Assembly (NCBI RefSeq): GCF_029637605.1
Contig: NZ_CP121261.1
Coordinates: 3,348,001 to 3,412,000, forward strand
DNA from: Achromobacter spanius
Lineage (GTDB): Bacteria > Pseudomonadota > Gammaproteobacteria > Burkholderiales > Burkholderiaceae_B
DNA: 64,000 bases
Direction: 5' to 3'
The notes beneath the pieces are model-generated. The model made no database searches and was not told where the DNA came from. It was given only the letters and a program-made list of their open reading frames with translations. Positions 34,761 to 44,543 of the stretch are shown piece after piece (position 1 is the stretch's first letter; each line of letters starts with the position of its first letter). The position numbers were made by a program, and so were the translations under genes.

Positions 34761-35768
34761 ATGCGCCTTCCCCAAAGCCTGCGAGCCTTGCGCCCGTCCG
34801 AGATCGGCGGGCTGTTGATGGATTCCGCCAACCAGTGGTCCAGCCACCGCGCGTCCAGCAAAGGGGCCGCGCTGGCGCTGTATATGGTGTTTTCACTGGC
34901 GCCGATGCTGATTCTGGTGATCGCGGTGGCGGGCGCGTTCTATGGCGAAGACGCGGTGCGTTCCGAACTGTTTCTGCAGATGCGCGACTTGACCGGCGAG
35001 CGCGGCGCGGAAGTCATTCAAACGGTATTGGCCAGCGCCCACGAATCAGGCGGCGGGTGGATTGCCGCGCTGATTTCGATTTTTGTGCTGATCTTCAGCG
35101 CCACCACGGCGTTTGCCGAACTGAAGGCAAGCCTGGACGATTTGTGGGACGTGTCCGCCAACCAGAAAGGCGGCATCCACGGCATGGTGCGCAGCCGCAT
35201 GTTGTCGTTTGGGCTGGTGCTGGTGCTGGCGCTGTTTCTGCTGGTGTCGCTGACTGTGAATGCGGTGCTGGGCGCCGCGAGAAAATTGTATGGCGACATG
35301 TGGATGGCCTCAACTTTCGCGACGGTGCTGGACTGGGTGTCGACGCTGTTCTCCTTTTCGGTGGTGGTGGCGCTGTTCGCGGTGATCTTCAAGCTGCTGC
35401 CCAGCGCCAAGATTTCCTGGCCGGACGTGATACCCGGCGCCATCGTGACGGCCGCGCTGTTCCTCGTGGGCAAGTGGGGCATCGGCCTGTATTTGAGCCG
35501 GGGCGCGGCGGTGTCGGCCTATGGCGCGGCGGGGTCGCTGATTGCCCTGTTGCTGTGGATTTACTATTCCGCGCAGATCTTTTTCTTTGGCGCGGTGTTC
35601 ACGCGGCAGTTCGCGCTGCGCTTTGGCAAGTCGGCCAAGACCGATGCAGCGGATGCAGGCGATGCAGGCGACGAAACCGACAAGACGGACGAGACGGACA
35701 AGACGGACGAGAGCGGCAAGACCGACAAAGCGGACGCAAGCTCGCCGACGCCTCCAGGGCAGCCGTAA
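34761..35768 (+). CDS. YihY/BrkB-family inner-membrane protein
   Basis: 335 residues with about six membrane segments (GAALALYMVFSLAPMLILVI, ISIFVLIFSATTAFAELKAS, FGLVLVLALFLLVSLTVNAV and later LIALLLWIYYSAQIFFFGAV). AYGAAGSLIALLLWIYYSAQ and the closing GAVFTRQFA match the BrkB/YihY family, once wrongly called ribonuclease BN. The C-terminus carries an unusual hydrophilic tail of repeated acidic-Lys-Thr units (residues about 304-325). Function is unknown; members are linked with transport or envelope stress. It appears to have its own promoter after the groEL terminator. Confidence 0.9.
   Translation: MRLPQSLRALRPSEIGGLLMDSANQWSSHRASSKGAALALYMVFSLAPMLILVIAVAGAFYGEDAVRSELFLQMRDLTGERGAEVIQTVLASAHESGGGWIAALISIFVLIFSATTAFAELKASLDDLWDVSANQKGGIHGMVRSRMLSFGLVLVLALFLLVSLTVNAVLGAARKLYGDMWMASTFATVLDWVSTLFSFSVVVALFAVIFKLLPSAKISWPDVIPGAIVTAALFLVGKWGIGLYLSRGAAVSAYGAAGSLIALLLWIYYSAQIFFFGAVFTRQFALRFGKSAKTDAADAGDAGDETDKTDETDKTDESGKTDKADASSPTPPGQP
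35670..35735 (+). repeat. Short in-frame repeats encoding the BrkB tail
   Basis: Units like GACGAAACCGACAAGACG and GACGAGACGGACAAGACG recur in register, encoding Asp-Glu-Thr-Asp-Lys-Thr blocks. The tail would be a disordered cytoplasmic or periplasmic extension. Repeats of this kind commonly vary in number between strains. Confidence 0.8.
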
Positions 35769-35836
35769 GCTCCGTACTTCGCAGGTCAACACAACAGGAC
35801 GATGGCTCGCGGCGCACCGCCCGGGCGACCGCAAGC

Positions 35837-36793
35837 ATGTCGAACTTTCGCATCACGCCCAACGCGCTCAGCCATAAACTGAAGCTGCATCAGCTACAGA
35901 TTTTTGAGCGCGTGCTGGCGCGCCGGTCGCTGTCGCGCGCGGCCAGCGAACTGCACCTGACCCAACCCACCGTCACCAAGGCCATCCACGACCTGGAAAC
36001 GTTCTTCGGTGCGACCTTGTTTGAACGTTCGAACCGGGGGGTCACGCCCACCGAGCTTGCCCTGGTGTTGGGGCGCCGCGTTCACGCCATGCTGGCCGAA
36101 GTGCGCTACATGGCCGACGACATCGACGCGGTGCTGGGCGGCGCCAGCGGTCACGTGGTGGTGGGCACGCTGATTGCCGCGTCCGCCAAGCTGCTGCCCG
36201 AAGCCATCGCGCGCTTGATGACCGACCACCCCGGCATCCAGGTCACCGTGCGCGAAGGGCCGTCCGCGCAACTGCTGCCCGCGCTGGCCACGGGCGACGT
36301 GGACATCGTCGTGGGCCGCCTGCCCGGCGCCGACATGGCGTCGATCTCGGGCGTGGCGGTGGACCACCACAAGCTATACCGCGAAGCGCTGTGCCTGGTG
36401 GTGGGCGCGCAGCATCCCCTGGCCGCCGCGCAAGACATCGCCTTAGCGGATCTGGCCGATCACATCTGGATCTTGCCCGCGCCCACCTCGCCGTTGCGGG
36501 CCTCCGTGGAACGCACCTTCTTTGATGCGGGCTTGCGCCTGCCCGCCCGCCACGTGGAATCGCTGTCGCTGCTGACCAATATCGGCATCCTGATGCACAG
36601 CGAGGCGCTGGCGTTGATTCCCTATGACGCGGCGGCGCAGTTTTTGTCCATGGGCTTGTTGGCGCGACTGCCCACTACCGTGTTCGGGGATTTTGGCGAC
36701 GTGGGCTATTCCGTCCGCGCCGACCGCCCGATAACGCCTGCCTGCCAGCGCTTGGTGGAATATCTGAAAGCCATCGCTGCGCAGCGCGGCTGA
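35837..36793 (+). CDS. LysR-family regulator (GbpR/CbbR-like)
   Basis: 318 residues. KLHQLQIFERVLARRSLSRA, then HLTQPTVTKAIHDLETFFGA and TLFERSNRGVTPTELALVLG, is the DNA-binding domain. The effector domain runs from VVVGTLIAASAKLLPEAIAR to the end. HLTQPTVTKAIHDLE resembles regulators of aromatic catabolism. It lies in the same orientation 195 bp upstream of the 3-hydroxyanthranilate dioxygenase gene and probably controls it. Its ATG has no strong ribosome-binding site; no better start exists downstream before the HTH. Confidence 0.92.
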   Translation: MSNFRITPNALSHKLKLHQLQIFERVLARRSLSRAASELHLTQPTVTKAIHDLETFFGATLFERSNRGVTPTELALVLGRRVHAMLAEVRYMADDIDAVLGGASGHVVVGTLIAASAKLLPEAIARLMTDHPGIQVTVREGPSAQLLPALATGDVDIVVGRLPGADMASISGVAVDHHKLYREALCLVVGAQHPLAAAQDIALADLADHIWILPAPTSPLRASVERTFFDAGLRLPARHVESLSLLTNIGILMHSEALALIPYDAAAQFLSMGLLARLPTTVFGDFGDVGYSVRADRPITPACQRLVEYLKAIAAQRG

Positions 36794-36807
36794 AGCACAC
36801 GCCCGCC

Positions 36808-36848
36808 GCGCAACCATGCTGAAAGCGCACAGCGCAACGATGCTGAAA
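36808..36848. repeat. 17-bp direct repeat pair
   Basis: GCGCAACCATGCTGAAA at 36808-36824 and GCGCAACGATGCTGAAA at 36832-36848 differ at one base and are 24 bp apart. They lie between the LysR stop and a hairpin. Function unknown; they may be a simple duplication. Confidence 0.7.
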
Positions 36849-36849
36849 C

Positions 36850-36870
36850 CGCGCGGCAGGCTGCCGCGCG
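36850..36870 (+). terminator. Hairpin after the LysR gene
   Basis: CGCGCGGCAG-G-CTGCCGCGCG, effectively a 9-bp stem with a 3-nt loop. It has no U-run, so termination is uncertain. A second inverted pair, AGCGCGC (36914-36920) with GCGCGCT (36940-36946), lies before the dioxygenase gene and might bind the LysR protein. Confidence 0.4.
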
Positions 36871-36897
36871 CCCGCTCTACGGGAAACCCCGCGATAG

Positions 36898-37593
<696 letters not shown>

Positions 37594-37637
37594 CAGGCCA
37601 AACCCGCCTCTAGCATCCTCTCTATTGCAAAGCCCCC

Positions 37638-38639
37638 ATGATTCAGAAAATCGACATGCACGCCCACTTCTTTCCGCCGATCACGCTGCAGGAAGCGGCG
37701 GCGCTGGACCCGGTCAACGCGCCCTGGCTGCGTCCGGATGCCGACGGCACCACCGGCCAGATCATGGCGGGCGACCGCGAGTTCCGCCCGGTGGACGCCA
37801 CCTTGTGGGACCCGGCGCTGCGCGTGGCGCAGATGGACCGCCATGGCGTGGACGTACAGATCCTGTGCGCCACACCCATCATGTTCGGCTACACCTACCC
37901 CGGCCAGGCCGCCGCCGATTGGGCCGCCCGAATGAATGACCTGGCATTGGAGCACTGCGCCCACGCGCCGTCGCGGTTGAAAGCACTGGCGCAAGTGCCC
38001 TTGCAAGACCTGGACCTGGCCTGCAAGGAAGCGTCGCGTGCACGCGCCGCCGGCCATCTGGGCGTGCAGATCGGCAACCACGTCGGCCCCCGCGACCTGG
38101 ACGACGAATTGCTGGTGCAGTTTCTGATTCACTGCGCCAACAACGACATCCCCGTGCTGGTGCATCCCTGGGACATGATGACCGACGGCCGCATGAAGAA
38201 ATGGATGCTGCCCTGGCTGGTGGCCATGCCGGCTGAAACGCAGTTGGGGATTCTGTCGCTGATTCTGTCGGGCGCGTTTGAACGCATTCCGCGCAGCCTG
38301 AAGCTGTGCTTCGCGCATGGCGGCGGCAGTTTTGCGTACCTGCTGGGGCGCGTGGACAACGCCTGGCGCCATCGCGACATCATCCGCCAGGACTGCCCGC
38401 AATTGCCCTCGTCGTACACCGACCGCTTCTACACCGACAGCGCCGTGTTCGACGCGCGCTCGCTGCGCCTGTTGATCGACGTCATGGGCGAAGACCGCGT
38501 GCTGCTGGGCTCCGATTATCCCTATCCGCTGGGCGAGCAGGACGTGGGCCGCCTGGTGGCGCACGCCGAGCTGGTGCCTGACGTGCAGCAAAAGATTCTG
38601 TTCCGCAACACGATGACGTTCTTTGGCCTGACGCCGTAG
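37638..38639 (+). CDS. nbaD: Aminocarboxymuconate-semialdehyde decarboxylase (ACMSD)
   Basis: 333 residues, amidohydrolase barrel. Metal ligands fit the family one residue offset: His8 and His10 ([11 protein letters not shown]), His176 (VLVHPWDMM), His227 ([20 protein letters not shown]) and Asp293 ([14 protein letters not shown]). It removes CO2 from 2-amino-3-carboxymuconate-6-semialdehyde, giving 2-aminomuconate-6-semialdehyde, directly after the dioxygenase. The dehydrogenase and deaminase that would follow are not in the window. An 80-nt gap rich in repeats separates the two genes. Confidence 0.95.
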   Translation: MIQKIDMHAHFFPPITLQEAAALDPVNAPWLRPDADGTTGQIMAGDREFRPVDATLWDPALRVAQMDRHGVDVQILCATPIMFGYTYPGQAAADWAARMNDLALEHCAHAPSRLKALAQVPLQDLDLACKEASRARAAGHLGVQIGNHVGPRDLDDELLVQFLIHCANNDIPVLVHPWDMMTDGRMKKWMLPWLVAMPAETQLGILSLILSGAFERIPRSLKLCFAHGGGSFAYLLGRVDNAWRHRDIIRQDCPQLPSSYTDRFYTDSAVFDARSLRLLIDVMGEDRVLLGSDYPYPLGEQDVGRLVAHAELVPDVQQKILFRNTMTFFGLTP

Positions 38640-38666
38640 CTCATCAAGCCGCACTTCGCCAGCTAT

Positions 38667-38694
38667 ACCTCGCCGGCCGCACCTCGCCGGCCGC
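38667..38694. repeat. Perfect 14-bp tandem duplication
   Basis: ACCTCGCCGGCCGC occurs twice without a gap between the ACMSD stop and the importer start, each copy containing the palindrome GCCGGC. It could shift the spacing of a regulatory site; no function can be read. Confidence 0.8.
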
Positions 38695-38741
38695 ACCAAA
38701 ACACCACGACCGTGACACACGGCAACTCAAGGGAAAACACC

Positions 38742-39935
38742 ATGAAACGCACCACCACGCTGACCGCCGCCGCGGTCCTGGGACTGGGCCTGGGCCTGGG
38801 CCTGACCCTCCCCGCCGCCGCGATGGCCGACGTGAAAATCGGCCTGTTGACCACATTGACCGGCCCCGGCTCCGTACTCGGGCAAGACCAACTGGATGGC
38901 TTCATGCTGGCCGTGGAGCAAGGCGGCGGCAAGTTGGGCGGCGTGCCGGTGCAGGTCATCAAGGAAGACGACCAGTTCAAGCCCGAGGTGGGCGTGCAGG
39001 CCGCGCGCAAGCTGGTGCAAAGCGACAAGGTGCCCATCATTACCGGCGTGGTGTATTCCAACGTGATGCTGGCCGTGGTGCGGCCGGTGACCACCGCCGG
39101 CGTGTTCCTGGTGGGGTCCAACGCGGGCCCGACCAACCTGGCCGGCAAGGACTGTTCGCCGTATTTCTTTTCCACGTCCTGGAACAACACGCAGCGCCAC
39201 GAAGGCAGCGGCGAAATGGCCAACCAGATGGGCTTCAAGAAGGTCTACCTGCTTGCCCCCAACTACCAGGCCGGCAAGGACGCCATGGCCGGTTTCAAGC
39301 GCTTCTACAAGGGCGAGATCGCCAACGAAGTATTCACGCAGGTCAACCAGCCCGACTACTCGGTGGAACTGGCGGCGCTGGCGGATGCGAAGCCCGACGC
39401 CGCCTACGTGTTCTTTCCTGGCGGCATGGGCGTGAACTTCATCAAGCAGTACCGCCAGGCGGGGCTGTTCGGCAAGATTCCGCTGTTGTCGGTGGACACC
39501 ATCGACGGCGCCACGCTGCCGGCCTTGCAGCAAGACGCGCTGGGCGCGGTGACCAACGTGCCGTATTCGCCTGATCTGGACAACGCCGCCAACAAGGCGT
39601 TTGCCGCCGCGTTCCGGCAGAAGTACGGCCGCGAACCGTCCAGCTACGCCGCGCAATCGTTTGACGCGGCCCAATTGATTGGCTCGGCCTTGAAGAAAAC
39701 GGGCGGCAAGGTCGACGACAAGGACGCGCTGCGCAAAGCGCTGGAAGCCGCCGACTTTGCGTCCGTGCGCGGTGAATTCCGCTACCAGCCCAACCACTTC
39801 CCGGTGGCCGGATTTTTCCGCGCGGACGTCCAGGCGGGCGCGGACGGCAAGGTGGCCTTTGTGAACAAGGGACCCATCTTTCCAGACCTGTCCAAAGTGT
39901 CCGACCAGTACGCTGCCCAATGCGTGATGAAGTAA
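38742..39935 (+). CDS. Liv-type ABC importer binding protein
   Basis: 397 residues from the ATG at 38742. The signal peptide contains a Leu-Gly repeat (AAAVLGLGLGLGLTLPAAAM). The mature protein, DVKIGLLTTLTGPGSVLGQD and GGKLGGVPVQVIKEDDQFKP, is of the branched-chain amino acid receptor type, in a branch that often binds aromatic acids. VYSNVMLAVVRPVTTAGVFL and NPA-like GSNAGPTNLAGKDC are consistent. It follows the nba genes in the same orientation, so 3-hydroxyanthranilate, anthranilate, kynurenine or 2-nitrobenzoate are plausible ligands. Confidence 0.92.
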   Translation: MKRTTTLTAAAVLGLGLGLGLTLPAAAMADVKIGLLTTLTGPGSVLGQDQLDGFMLAVEQGGGKLGGVPVQVIKEDDQFKPEVGVQAARKLVQSDKVPIITGVVYSNVMLAVVRPVTTAGVFLVGSNAGPTNLAGKDCSPYFFSTSWNNTQRHEGSGEMANQMGFKKVYLLAPNYQAGKDAMAGFKRFYKGEIANEVFTQVNQPDYSVELAALADAKPDAAYVFFPGGMGVNFIKQYRQAGLFGKIPLLSVDTIDGATLPALQQDALGAVTNVPYSPDLDNAANKAFAAAFRQKYGREPSSYAAQSFDAAQLIGSALKKTGGKVDDKDALRKALEAADFASVRGEFRYQPNHFPVAGFFRADVQAGADGKVAFVNKGPIFPDLSKVSDQYAAQCVMK

Positions 39936-39975
39936 AGCGGGTGGCCCGGCCGGCCGCTTGCGCAAGGGGATTCCC

Positions 39976-40896
39976 ATGTCCATGACACTGCTGCTGGTGC
40001 AGGCCTTGAACGGCTTGCAGCTAGGCATACTACTGTTCCTGTTGGCTGCCGGGCTGACGCTGGTGTTCGGCATCATGAACTTCATCAACCTGGCGCACGG
40101 CTCGCTGTACATGATGGGCGCGTTCATCGCGGCCACCGTGTTCCGCCACACGGGTTCGTTCCTGCTGGCGGGCGCCGCCGTCATCGCGGGCATGGCGGCC
40201 CTGGGCCTGCTGCTGGACCGCATAGCGCTGGCGCGGCTGTACCCGCGCGACCATCTGGATCAGGTGCTGGCCACCTTTGGCTTCATCCTGTTCTTCAACG
40301 AACTGACGCGCATCATCTGGGGGCCCGCACCCATCAGCATGGGGCTGCCGTCGTGGCTGTCGGGCACCATCGACATCCTGGGCGTCACGTATCCGCTGTA
40401 CCGCTTTCTGATCATCGTGGTGGGCCTGCTGGTGGCGGCCGGCTGCTATGTGCTGATCCACCGCACGCGGCTGGGCATGCTGATACGGGCGGGGTCCACC
40501 GACCGCATGATGGTGGGCGCCCTGGGCGTGAACATTGCGCGGCTGAACACCTTGCTGTTCGTGCTGGGCGCGGTGCTGGCGGGCCTGGCGGGGTTGATGG
40601 CCGGCCCCATCCTGTCGGCGCAGACCGGCATGGGCGAACCCATCCTGATCCTGACGCTGGTGGTGATCGTCATCGGCGGTATCGGCTCGGTGCGCGGGGC
40701 GTTCCTGGCCGCGCTGATGGTGGGGCTGATCGACACGCTGGGCCGCGCGCTGCTGCCCACGCTGCTGCGCGCGGCCTTGCCGCCCGCCGCCGCCAACGCA
40801 GCCGGCCCGGCAATTGCGTCCATGTTGATCTACATCGTGATGGCGCTGGTGCTGGCGATGCGGCCGCAGGGCCTGTTTCCCGTCAAGCACGGCTAA
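39976..40896 (+). CDS. Liv-type ABC importer permease (LivH-like)
   Basis: 306 residues from the ATG at 39976, after AAGGGGA. Seven or eight membrane helices; QALNGLQLGILLFLLAAGLT, FGIMNFINLAHGSLYMMGAF and LRPHQGLFP-like MRPQGLFPVKHG at the end are LivH signatures. The segment VIVIGGIGSVRGAFLAALMV carries the ATPase-contact loop. It forms a heteromeric channel with the LivM-like protein encoded next. Confidence 0.94.
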   Translation: MSMTLLLVQALNGLQLGILLFLLAAGLTLVFGIMNFINLAHGSLYMMGAFIAATVFRHTGSFLLAGAAVIAGMAALGLLLDRIALARLYPRDHLDQVLATFGFILFFNELTRIIWGPAPISMGLPSWLSGTIDILGVTYPLYRFLIIVVGLLVAAGCYVLIHRTRLGMLIRAGSTDRMMVGALGVNIARLNTLLFVLGAVLAGLAGLMAGPILSAQTGMGEPILILTLVVIVIGGIGSVRGAFLAALMVGLIDTLGRALLPTLLRAALPPAAANAAGPAIASMLIYIVMALVLAMRPQGLFPVKHG

Positions 40897-40906
40897 GGAG
40901 AACCTC

Positions 40907-41938
40907 ATGCCCATGCTGTCTCCGCGCTTTCTGGTGGCCACCGCCCTGCTGCTGTTGCTGGCCTTGGTACCGGTGTATGCGCACTGGCAGGACGAACCTT
41001 TTCTATTGGCGCTGTTCGGCCGCGTGCTGGTCTACGGCGTGGCCGCGCTGGCCCTGAATCTGCTGCTGGGCTTTGGCGGCATGGTCAGCTTCGGGCATGC
41101 GCTGTACCTGGGGCTGGGCGCGTATGCCGTGGGCGTGATGTCGCACTACGGCATCGAAAGCGGCTGGCTGCATCTGGCCGGGGCACTGGCTGCCTGCGCC
41201 GTGGTGGGCCTGGTCAGCGGCTACGTGGTGATGCGCACGTCCGGCATCGCCTTCATCATGATCACGCTGGCGTTCGCGCAGATGTTCTATTTTTTGGCGA
41301 CGGGGCTGGACGGTTTTGGCGGCGACGACGGCATGTCGCTGTTTGCCGGCAGCGATTTCGGCGCGTTCCGGCTGGATACGCCGCTGGCGCTGTACTACTC
41401 GGCCTTTGGCGTGCTGCTGGCGGTGCTGGGCCTGATGCATCGGCTGATCCATGCGCCCTTCGGCATGGCCCTGCGCGGCTGCCAGGCGAACGAACGCCGC
41501 ATGCGCGCGCTGGGCTTTCCCACCTTGCGCTACCGGCTCGCGGCCTACGTGATATCGGCCATGATCTGCGGCGTGGCCGGCGTGCTGCTGGCGAACCTGA
41601 CCATGTATGTGTCGCCGTCCTACCTGGCCTGGACCACGTCGGGCGAGCTGATCGTGATGGTGGTGCTGGGCGGCATCGGCACGCTGTTTGGCCCCGTGGC
41701 CGGCGCGCTGGCGTTCCTGTTGCTTGAGGAAGGGTTGAAGCTGCTGACCGGGCACTGGATGCTGATCATGGGCTTGCTGATCGTGGGCGTTGTGCTGGTG
41801 TCGCGGCGCGGCGTGTACGGCAGCCTGCGCGACACGCCCTGGCGTGGCCGCAACGCGGCGCGGCGGCAACGCCCGGACGAGGCGCAAGGAAAAGCGGTGG
41901 GAAAGGACGTGAAAAGCGCACTGGGAGAAACGCCATGA
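40907..41938 (+). CDS. Liv-type ABC importer permease (LivM-like)
   Basis: 343 residues; start after TAAGGAGAACC. Hydrophobic throughout, with VYGVAALALNLLLGFGGMVS, FGHALYLGLGAYAVGVMSHY and VMVVLGGIGTLFGPVAGALA, typical of LivM. A basic hydrophilic C-terminal tail of about 45 residues follows the last helix, longer than average. It overlaps the livG-like gene by 4 nt (ATGA). Confidence 0.94.
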   Translation: MPMLSPRFLVATALLLLLALVPVYAHWQDEPFLLALFGRVLVYGVAALALNLLLGFGGMVSFGHALYLGLGAYAVGVMSHYGIESGWLHLAGALAACAVVGLVSGYVVMRTSGIAFIMITLAFAQMFYFLATGLDGFGGDDGMSLFAGSDFGAFRLDTPLALYYSAFGVLLAVLGLMHRLIHAPFGMALRGCQANERRMRALGFPTLRYRLAAYVISAMICGVAGVLLANLTMYVSPSYLAWTTSGELIVMVVLGGIGTLFGPVAGALAFLLLEEGLKLLTGHWMLIMGLLIVGVVLVSRRGVYGSLRDTPWRGRNAARRQRPDEAQGKAVGKDVKSALGETP

Positions 41939-42726
41939 CCGCGCTGCGTGTCGAGAACCTGGTGAAACGCTATGGCGGCCTGACAGTTACCGATGACTTG
42001 TCGCTGGACGTGCACGCGGGCGAACTGCACGCCGTGATCGGGCCGAACGGCGCGGGCAAGACCACGCTGATCGGCCAGCTTAGCGGCGAACTGCGGCCCG
42101 ACAGCGGACGTGTCCTGCTGAATGGCCGCGACATTACCCGCATGCCCGTGAACACACGCGTGCGCCACGGGCTGGCGCGTTCCTACCAGATCACCTCTGT
42201 TTTCAAGCCCTTCACCGCCCTGGAAAACGTGGTGATGGCGGTGCAGGCGCGGCGCGGCCACAGCTTCCGGTTCTGGAAACCCGTGCTGTCGACCACCGCC
42301 CTGACCGACCCGGCCCTTGAGGCGCTGGCGTTGACGGGCTTGTCAGCCCGCGCCGATACGCCCGCGGGCGAACTCGCGCACGGCGAACTACGGCAGTTGG
42401 AACTGGCGATGGTGCTGGCTTGCCAGCCGTCGCTGCTGTTGCTGGACGAGCCGATGGCGGGCATGAGCCAGCACGAATCCGAGGCCATGACGCGCCTGCT
42501 CTTGCAACTGCGTGGGCGCTACACGATCTTGCTTGTCGAGCACGACATGCAGGCCGTGTTCGCGCTGTCCGACCGCATTACGGTGCTGGTGTATGGCAGC
42601 GCGCTGGCCTGCGGCACGGCGGACCAGATTCGCAATAATCCACAGGTGCGCGAATGCTATCTGGGCAGCGAACGCGCCAGCGCGCGCGGCAAGCTTGGGA
42701 AGGCAAAACAAGGGGAAGCCGCATGA
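41935..42726 (+). CDS. Liv-type ABC importer ATPase (LivG-like)
   Basis: 263 residues. Walker A GPNGAGKTT, the ABC signature replaced by AHGELRQLELAMVLACQPSL (LAHGE instead of LSGGQ, normal for LivG), Walker B LLLLDEPMAGMS and the H-loop ILLVEHDMQAVF. ARSYQITSVFKPFTALENVV is the Q-loop region. It pairs with the LivF-like ATPase to power the permease. The end carries about 20 extra residues (SERASARGKLGKAKQGEAA). Confidence 0.94.
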   Translation: MTALRVENLVKRYGGLTVTDDLSLDVHAGELHAVIGPNGAGKTTLIGQLSGELRPDSGRVLLNGRDITRMPVNTRVRHGLARSYQITSVFKPFTALENVVMAVQARRGHSFRFWKPVLSTTALTDPALEALALTGLSARADTPAGELAHGELRQLELAMVLACQPSLLLLDEPMAGMSQHESEAMTRLLLQLRGRYTILLVEHDMQAVFALSDRITVLVYGSALACGTADQIRNNPQVRECYLGSERASARGKLGKAKQGEAA

Positions 42727-43433
42727 GCGCGCTGCTATCGCTGCGTGGCGTGACCGCGCACTATGGCGCCAGCCAGGCGCTGTTTGGCATCGACCTGGAT
42801 ATCGGGCCGGGCGAATTCGTGACCTTGCTGGGCCGCAACGGCATGGGCAAGTCCACCACCGTGAAGACGGTGATGGGGCTGGCCCGCGCCACGCAGGGCA
42901 GTGTCGTGTTCGACGGCCAGGACATCAGCCGACTGCCGTCGTACAAGGTAGCGCAATGCGGCATCGGGCTGGTGCCGGAAGGCCGGCACATCTTCCCCAA
43001 CCTGTCGGTGCGTGAAAACCTGGTGGCCACCGCGCACAACCGCCAGGGCTTGTCGGAACCGTGGACGCTGGACCGCGTGTACGCGCTGTTTCCGCGCTTG
43101 TCCGAACGCGCGCGCCATCTGGGCAGCCATCTATCGGGCGGTGAACAGCAGATGCTGGCGATTGGGCGCGCGTTGCTGACCAACCCGCGCCTGCTGATTC
43201 TGGATGAAGCCACGGAAGGCCTGGCGCCGGTGGTGCGTGAAGAAATCTGGGCGGCGCTGGACAGCCTGAAAGCAACCGGGCTGGCGGTGCTGTGCATCGA
43301 CAAGAACCTGGAACCGCTGCTTGCCACGGCCGACCATCACGCCATTGTCGAAAAGGGGCGCGTGGCGTGGACGGGTTCGTCGCAAGCCTTCCTGGACGAC
43401 GAGCCGCGCCTGTTGCAGTACCTGGGCGTCTAA
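42723..43433 (+). CDS. Liv-type ABC importer ATPase (LivF-like)
   Basis: 236 residues; the ATG at 42723 overlaps the previous stop. Walker A GRNGMGKST, signature LSGGEQQMLAIGRALLTNPR, Walker B LLILDEATEGLAP. GIGLVPEGRHIFPNLSVREN is the diagnostic LivF segment. It completes the importer operon. Its last codons overlap the 3' end of the convergent dehydrogenase gene by 4 nt, so the two operons meet tail to tail with no spacer. Confidence 0.95.
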   Translation: MSALLSLRGVTAHYGASQALFGIDLDIGPGEFVTLLGRNGMGKSTTVKTVMGLARATQGSVVFDGQDISRLPSYKVAQCGIGLVPEGRHIFPNLSVRENLVATAHNRQGLSEPWTLDRVYALFPRLSERARHLGSHLSGGEQQMLAIGRALLTNPRLLILDEATEGLAPVVREEIWAALDSLKATGLAVLCIDKNLEPLLATADHHAIVEKGRVAWTGSSQAFLDDEPRLLQYLGV

Positions 43434-44491
43434 GCGCGGCGCGCGGGCAGCGTCACGCGCAAGCGCTGGCTCCAGCCCTGCATCTCGTTCCACAATGCCG
43501 GCGGCACGGGGATGCCATCGCGCAAGCGCTCGGCCTGGGCCTCGGCTTCGGGGTCGCCCGGCATGCGGGGAGCGCCGGGCGCTTGCGACAATTCCCCCGC
43601 CATCGCCGCCACCACGCTCGCTAGCGCGGCACCACCCGCAAAGCGCTGCGGATCCATCACGATGAAGAACGCGCCCAATTCACGCGGGCGATCCAGCGCG
43701 TCGTACATGGGGGAAATGTGCGGACCAAAGGGATTGCCGTTCAAGGGGCCGCACAGCAGCTCAATCATCATGGCCAGCCCGTAGCCCTTGTAGCCATATT
43801 CTTCTCCGCCCAAGGGTCGTAACGCGCGCACCGCGTCGGCGTCCGTGCAATCACGGCCTTGAGCGTCCAATGCGACGCCTGGCGGCAGGGCCACGCCGTC
43901 GCGACGGGCGTTCATGACGCGGTTCCACGGAATGGCGGTGGTGGCCATGTCCAGGCATAGCGGCTCGCCGTCCGCGCGCGGGAACGCCATCGAAATGGGG
44001 TTGGTGCCGAAGAAGGCTTGATGGCCGCCGTGGGGCGCGGCAATGGAATCCGAATGCGTGTAGGCAATGCCGATCAGGCCTTGCCGGGCGGCCGCGCGGC
44101 TATACAGGCCCACCGCGCCGCAGTGCGAGGAATTGCTGACGCCGACAGCAGCGATGCCGGCTTCGCGCGCCAGTTCCATCGCCAGCGCGTTGGCGCGGTG
44201 CGCCACCACAATGCCCTGCCCTTGCCCCCCGTGCAATTGCGCCGTGCCTGGCCCGGTGCGTTCAATGCGGATGACCGGACGCGCCAGAATGGAGCCATGC
44301 GCCACGCGGTTCAAGTAATGCGGCAAGCGCGCGATGCCGTGCGAATCTATGCCCCATAGGCTGGTTTGCGCCAGGCTGCCCGCAAGGCTGCGCGCATCCT
44401 CCTCGTTGAAGTCTTGCGCGCGCAGGCAGGCGATGGCCCAGCGTTCCCATCCAACGACGTCCACTCGGCTATCAGCGGGCATGCCATGCAC
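43430..44491 (-). CDS. Ldh2/malate-lactate dehydrogenase family oxidoreductase
   Basis: 353 residues. SLAQTSLWGIDSHGIARLPH, the segment AAVGVSNSSHCGAVGLYSRA and FFGTNPISMAFPRADGEPLC define the family (malate, L-lactate, ureidoglycolate, 2,3-diketogulonate and related dehydrogenases), which binds NAD(P) with a fold unlike classical lactate dehydrogenase. GEEYGYKGYGLAMMIELLCG is the conserved late motif. It is the last gene of the sugar-acid operon; it may handle a hydroxy acid released at the end of the pathway. The first Met at 44491 and that at 44482 (MPADSRVDV) are both possible starts. Confidence 0.88.
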   Translation of the reverse strand: MHGMPADSRVDVVGWERWAIACLRAQDFNEEDARSLAGSLAQTSLWGIDSHGIARLPHYLNRVAHGSILARPVIRIERTGPGTAQLHGGQGQGIVVAHRANALAMELAREAGIAAVGVSNSSHCGAVGLYSRAAARQGLIGIAYTHSDSIAAPHGGHQAFFGTNPISMAFPRADGEPLCLDMATTAIPWNRVMNARRDGVALPPGVALDAQGRDCTDADAVRALRPLGGEEYGYKGYGLAMMIELLCGPLNGNPFGPHISPMYDALDRPRELGAFFIVMDPQRFAGGAALASVVAAMAGELSQAPGAPRMPGDPEAEAQAERLRDGIPVPPALWNEMQGWSQRLRVTLPARRA

Positions 44492-44543
44492 TCCTTGATT
44501 CGTGGTCGGGAAGCGTCAAGTTGGAACCCTTACGTTGGAACCC

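Noticed and set aside
38727..40223. Long minus-strand frame opposite the Liv importer genes
   Set aside because: The plus strand encodes a canonical receptor and LivH permease; the antisense frame has no recognisable domain.
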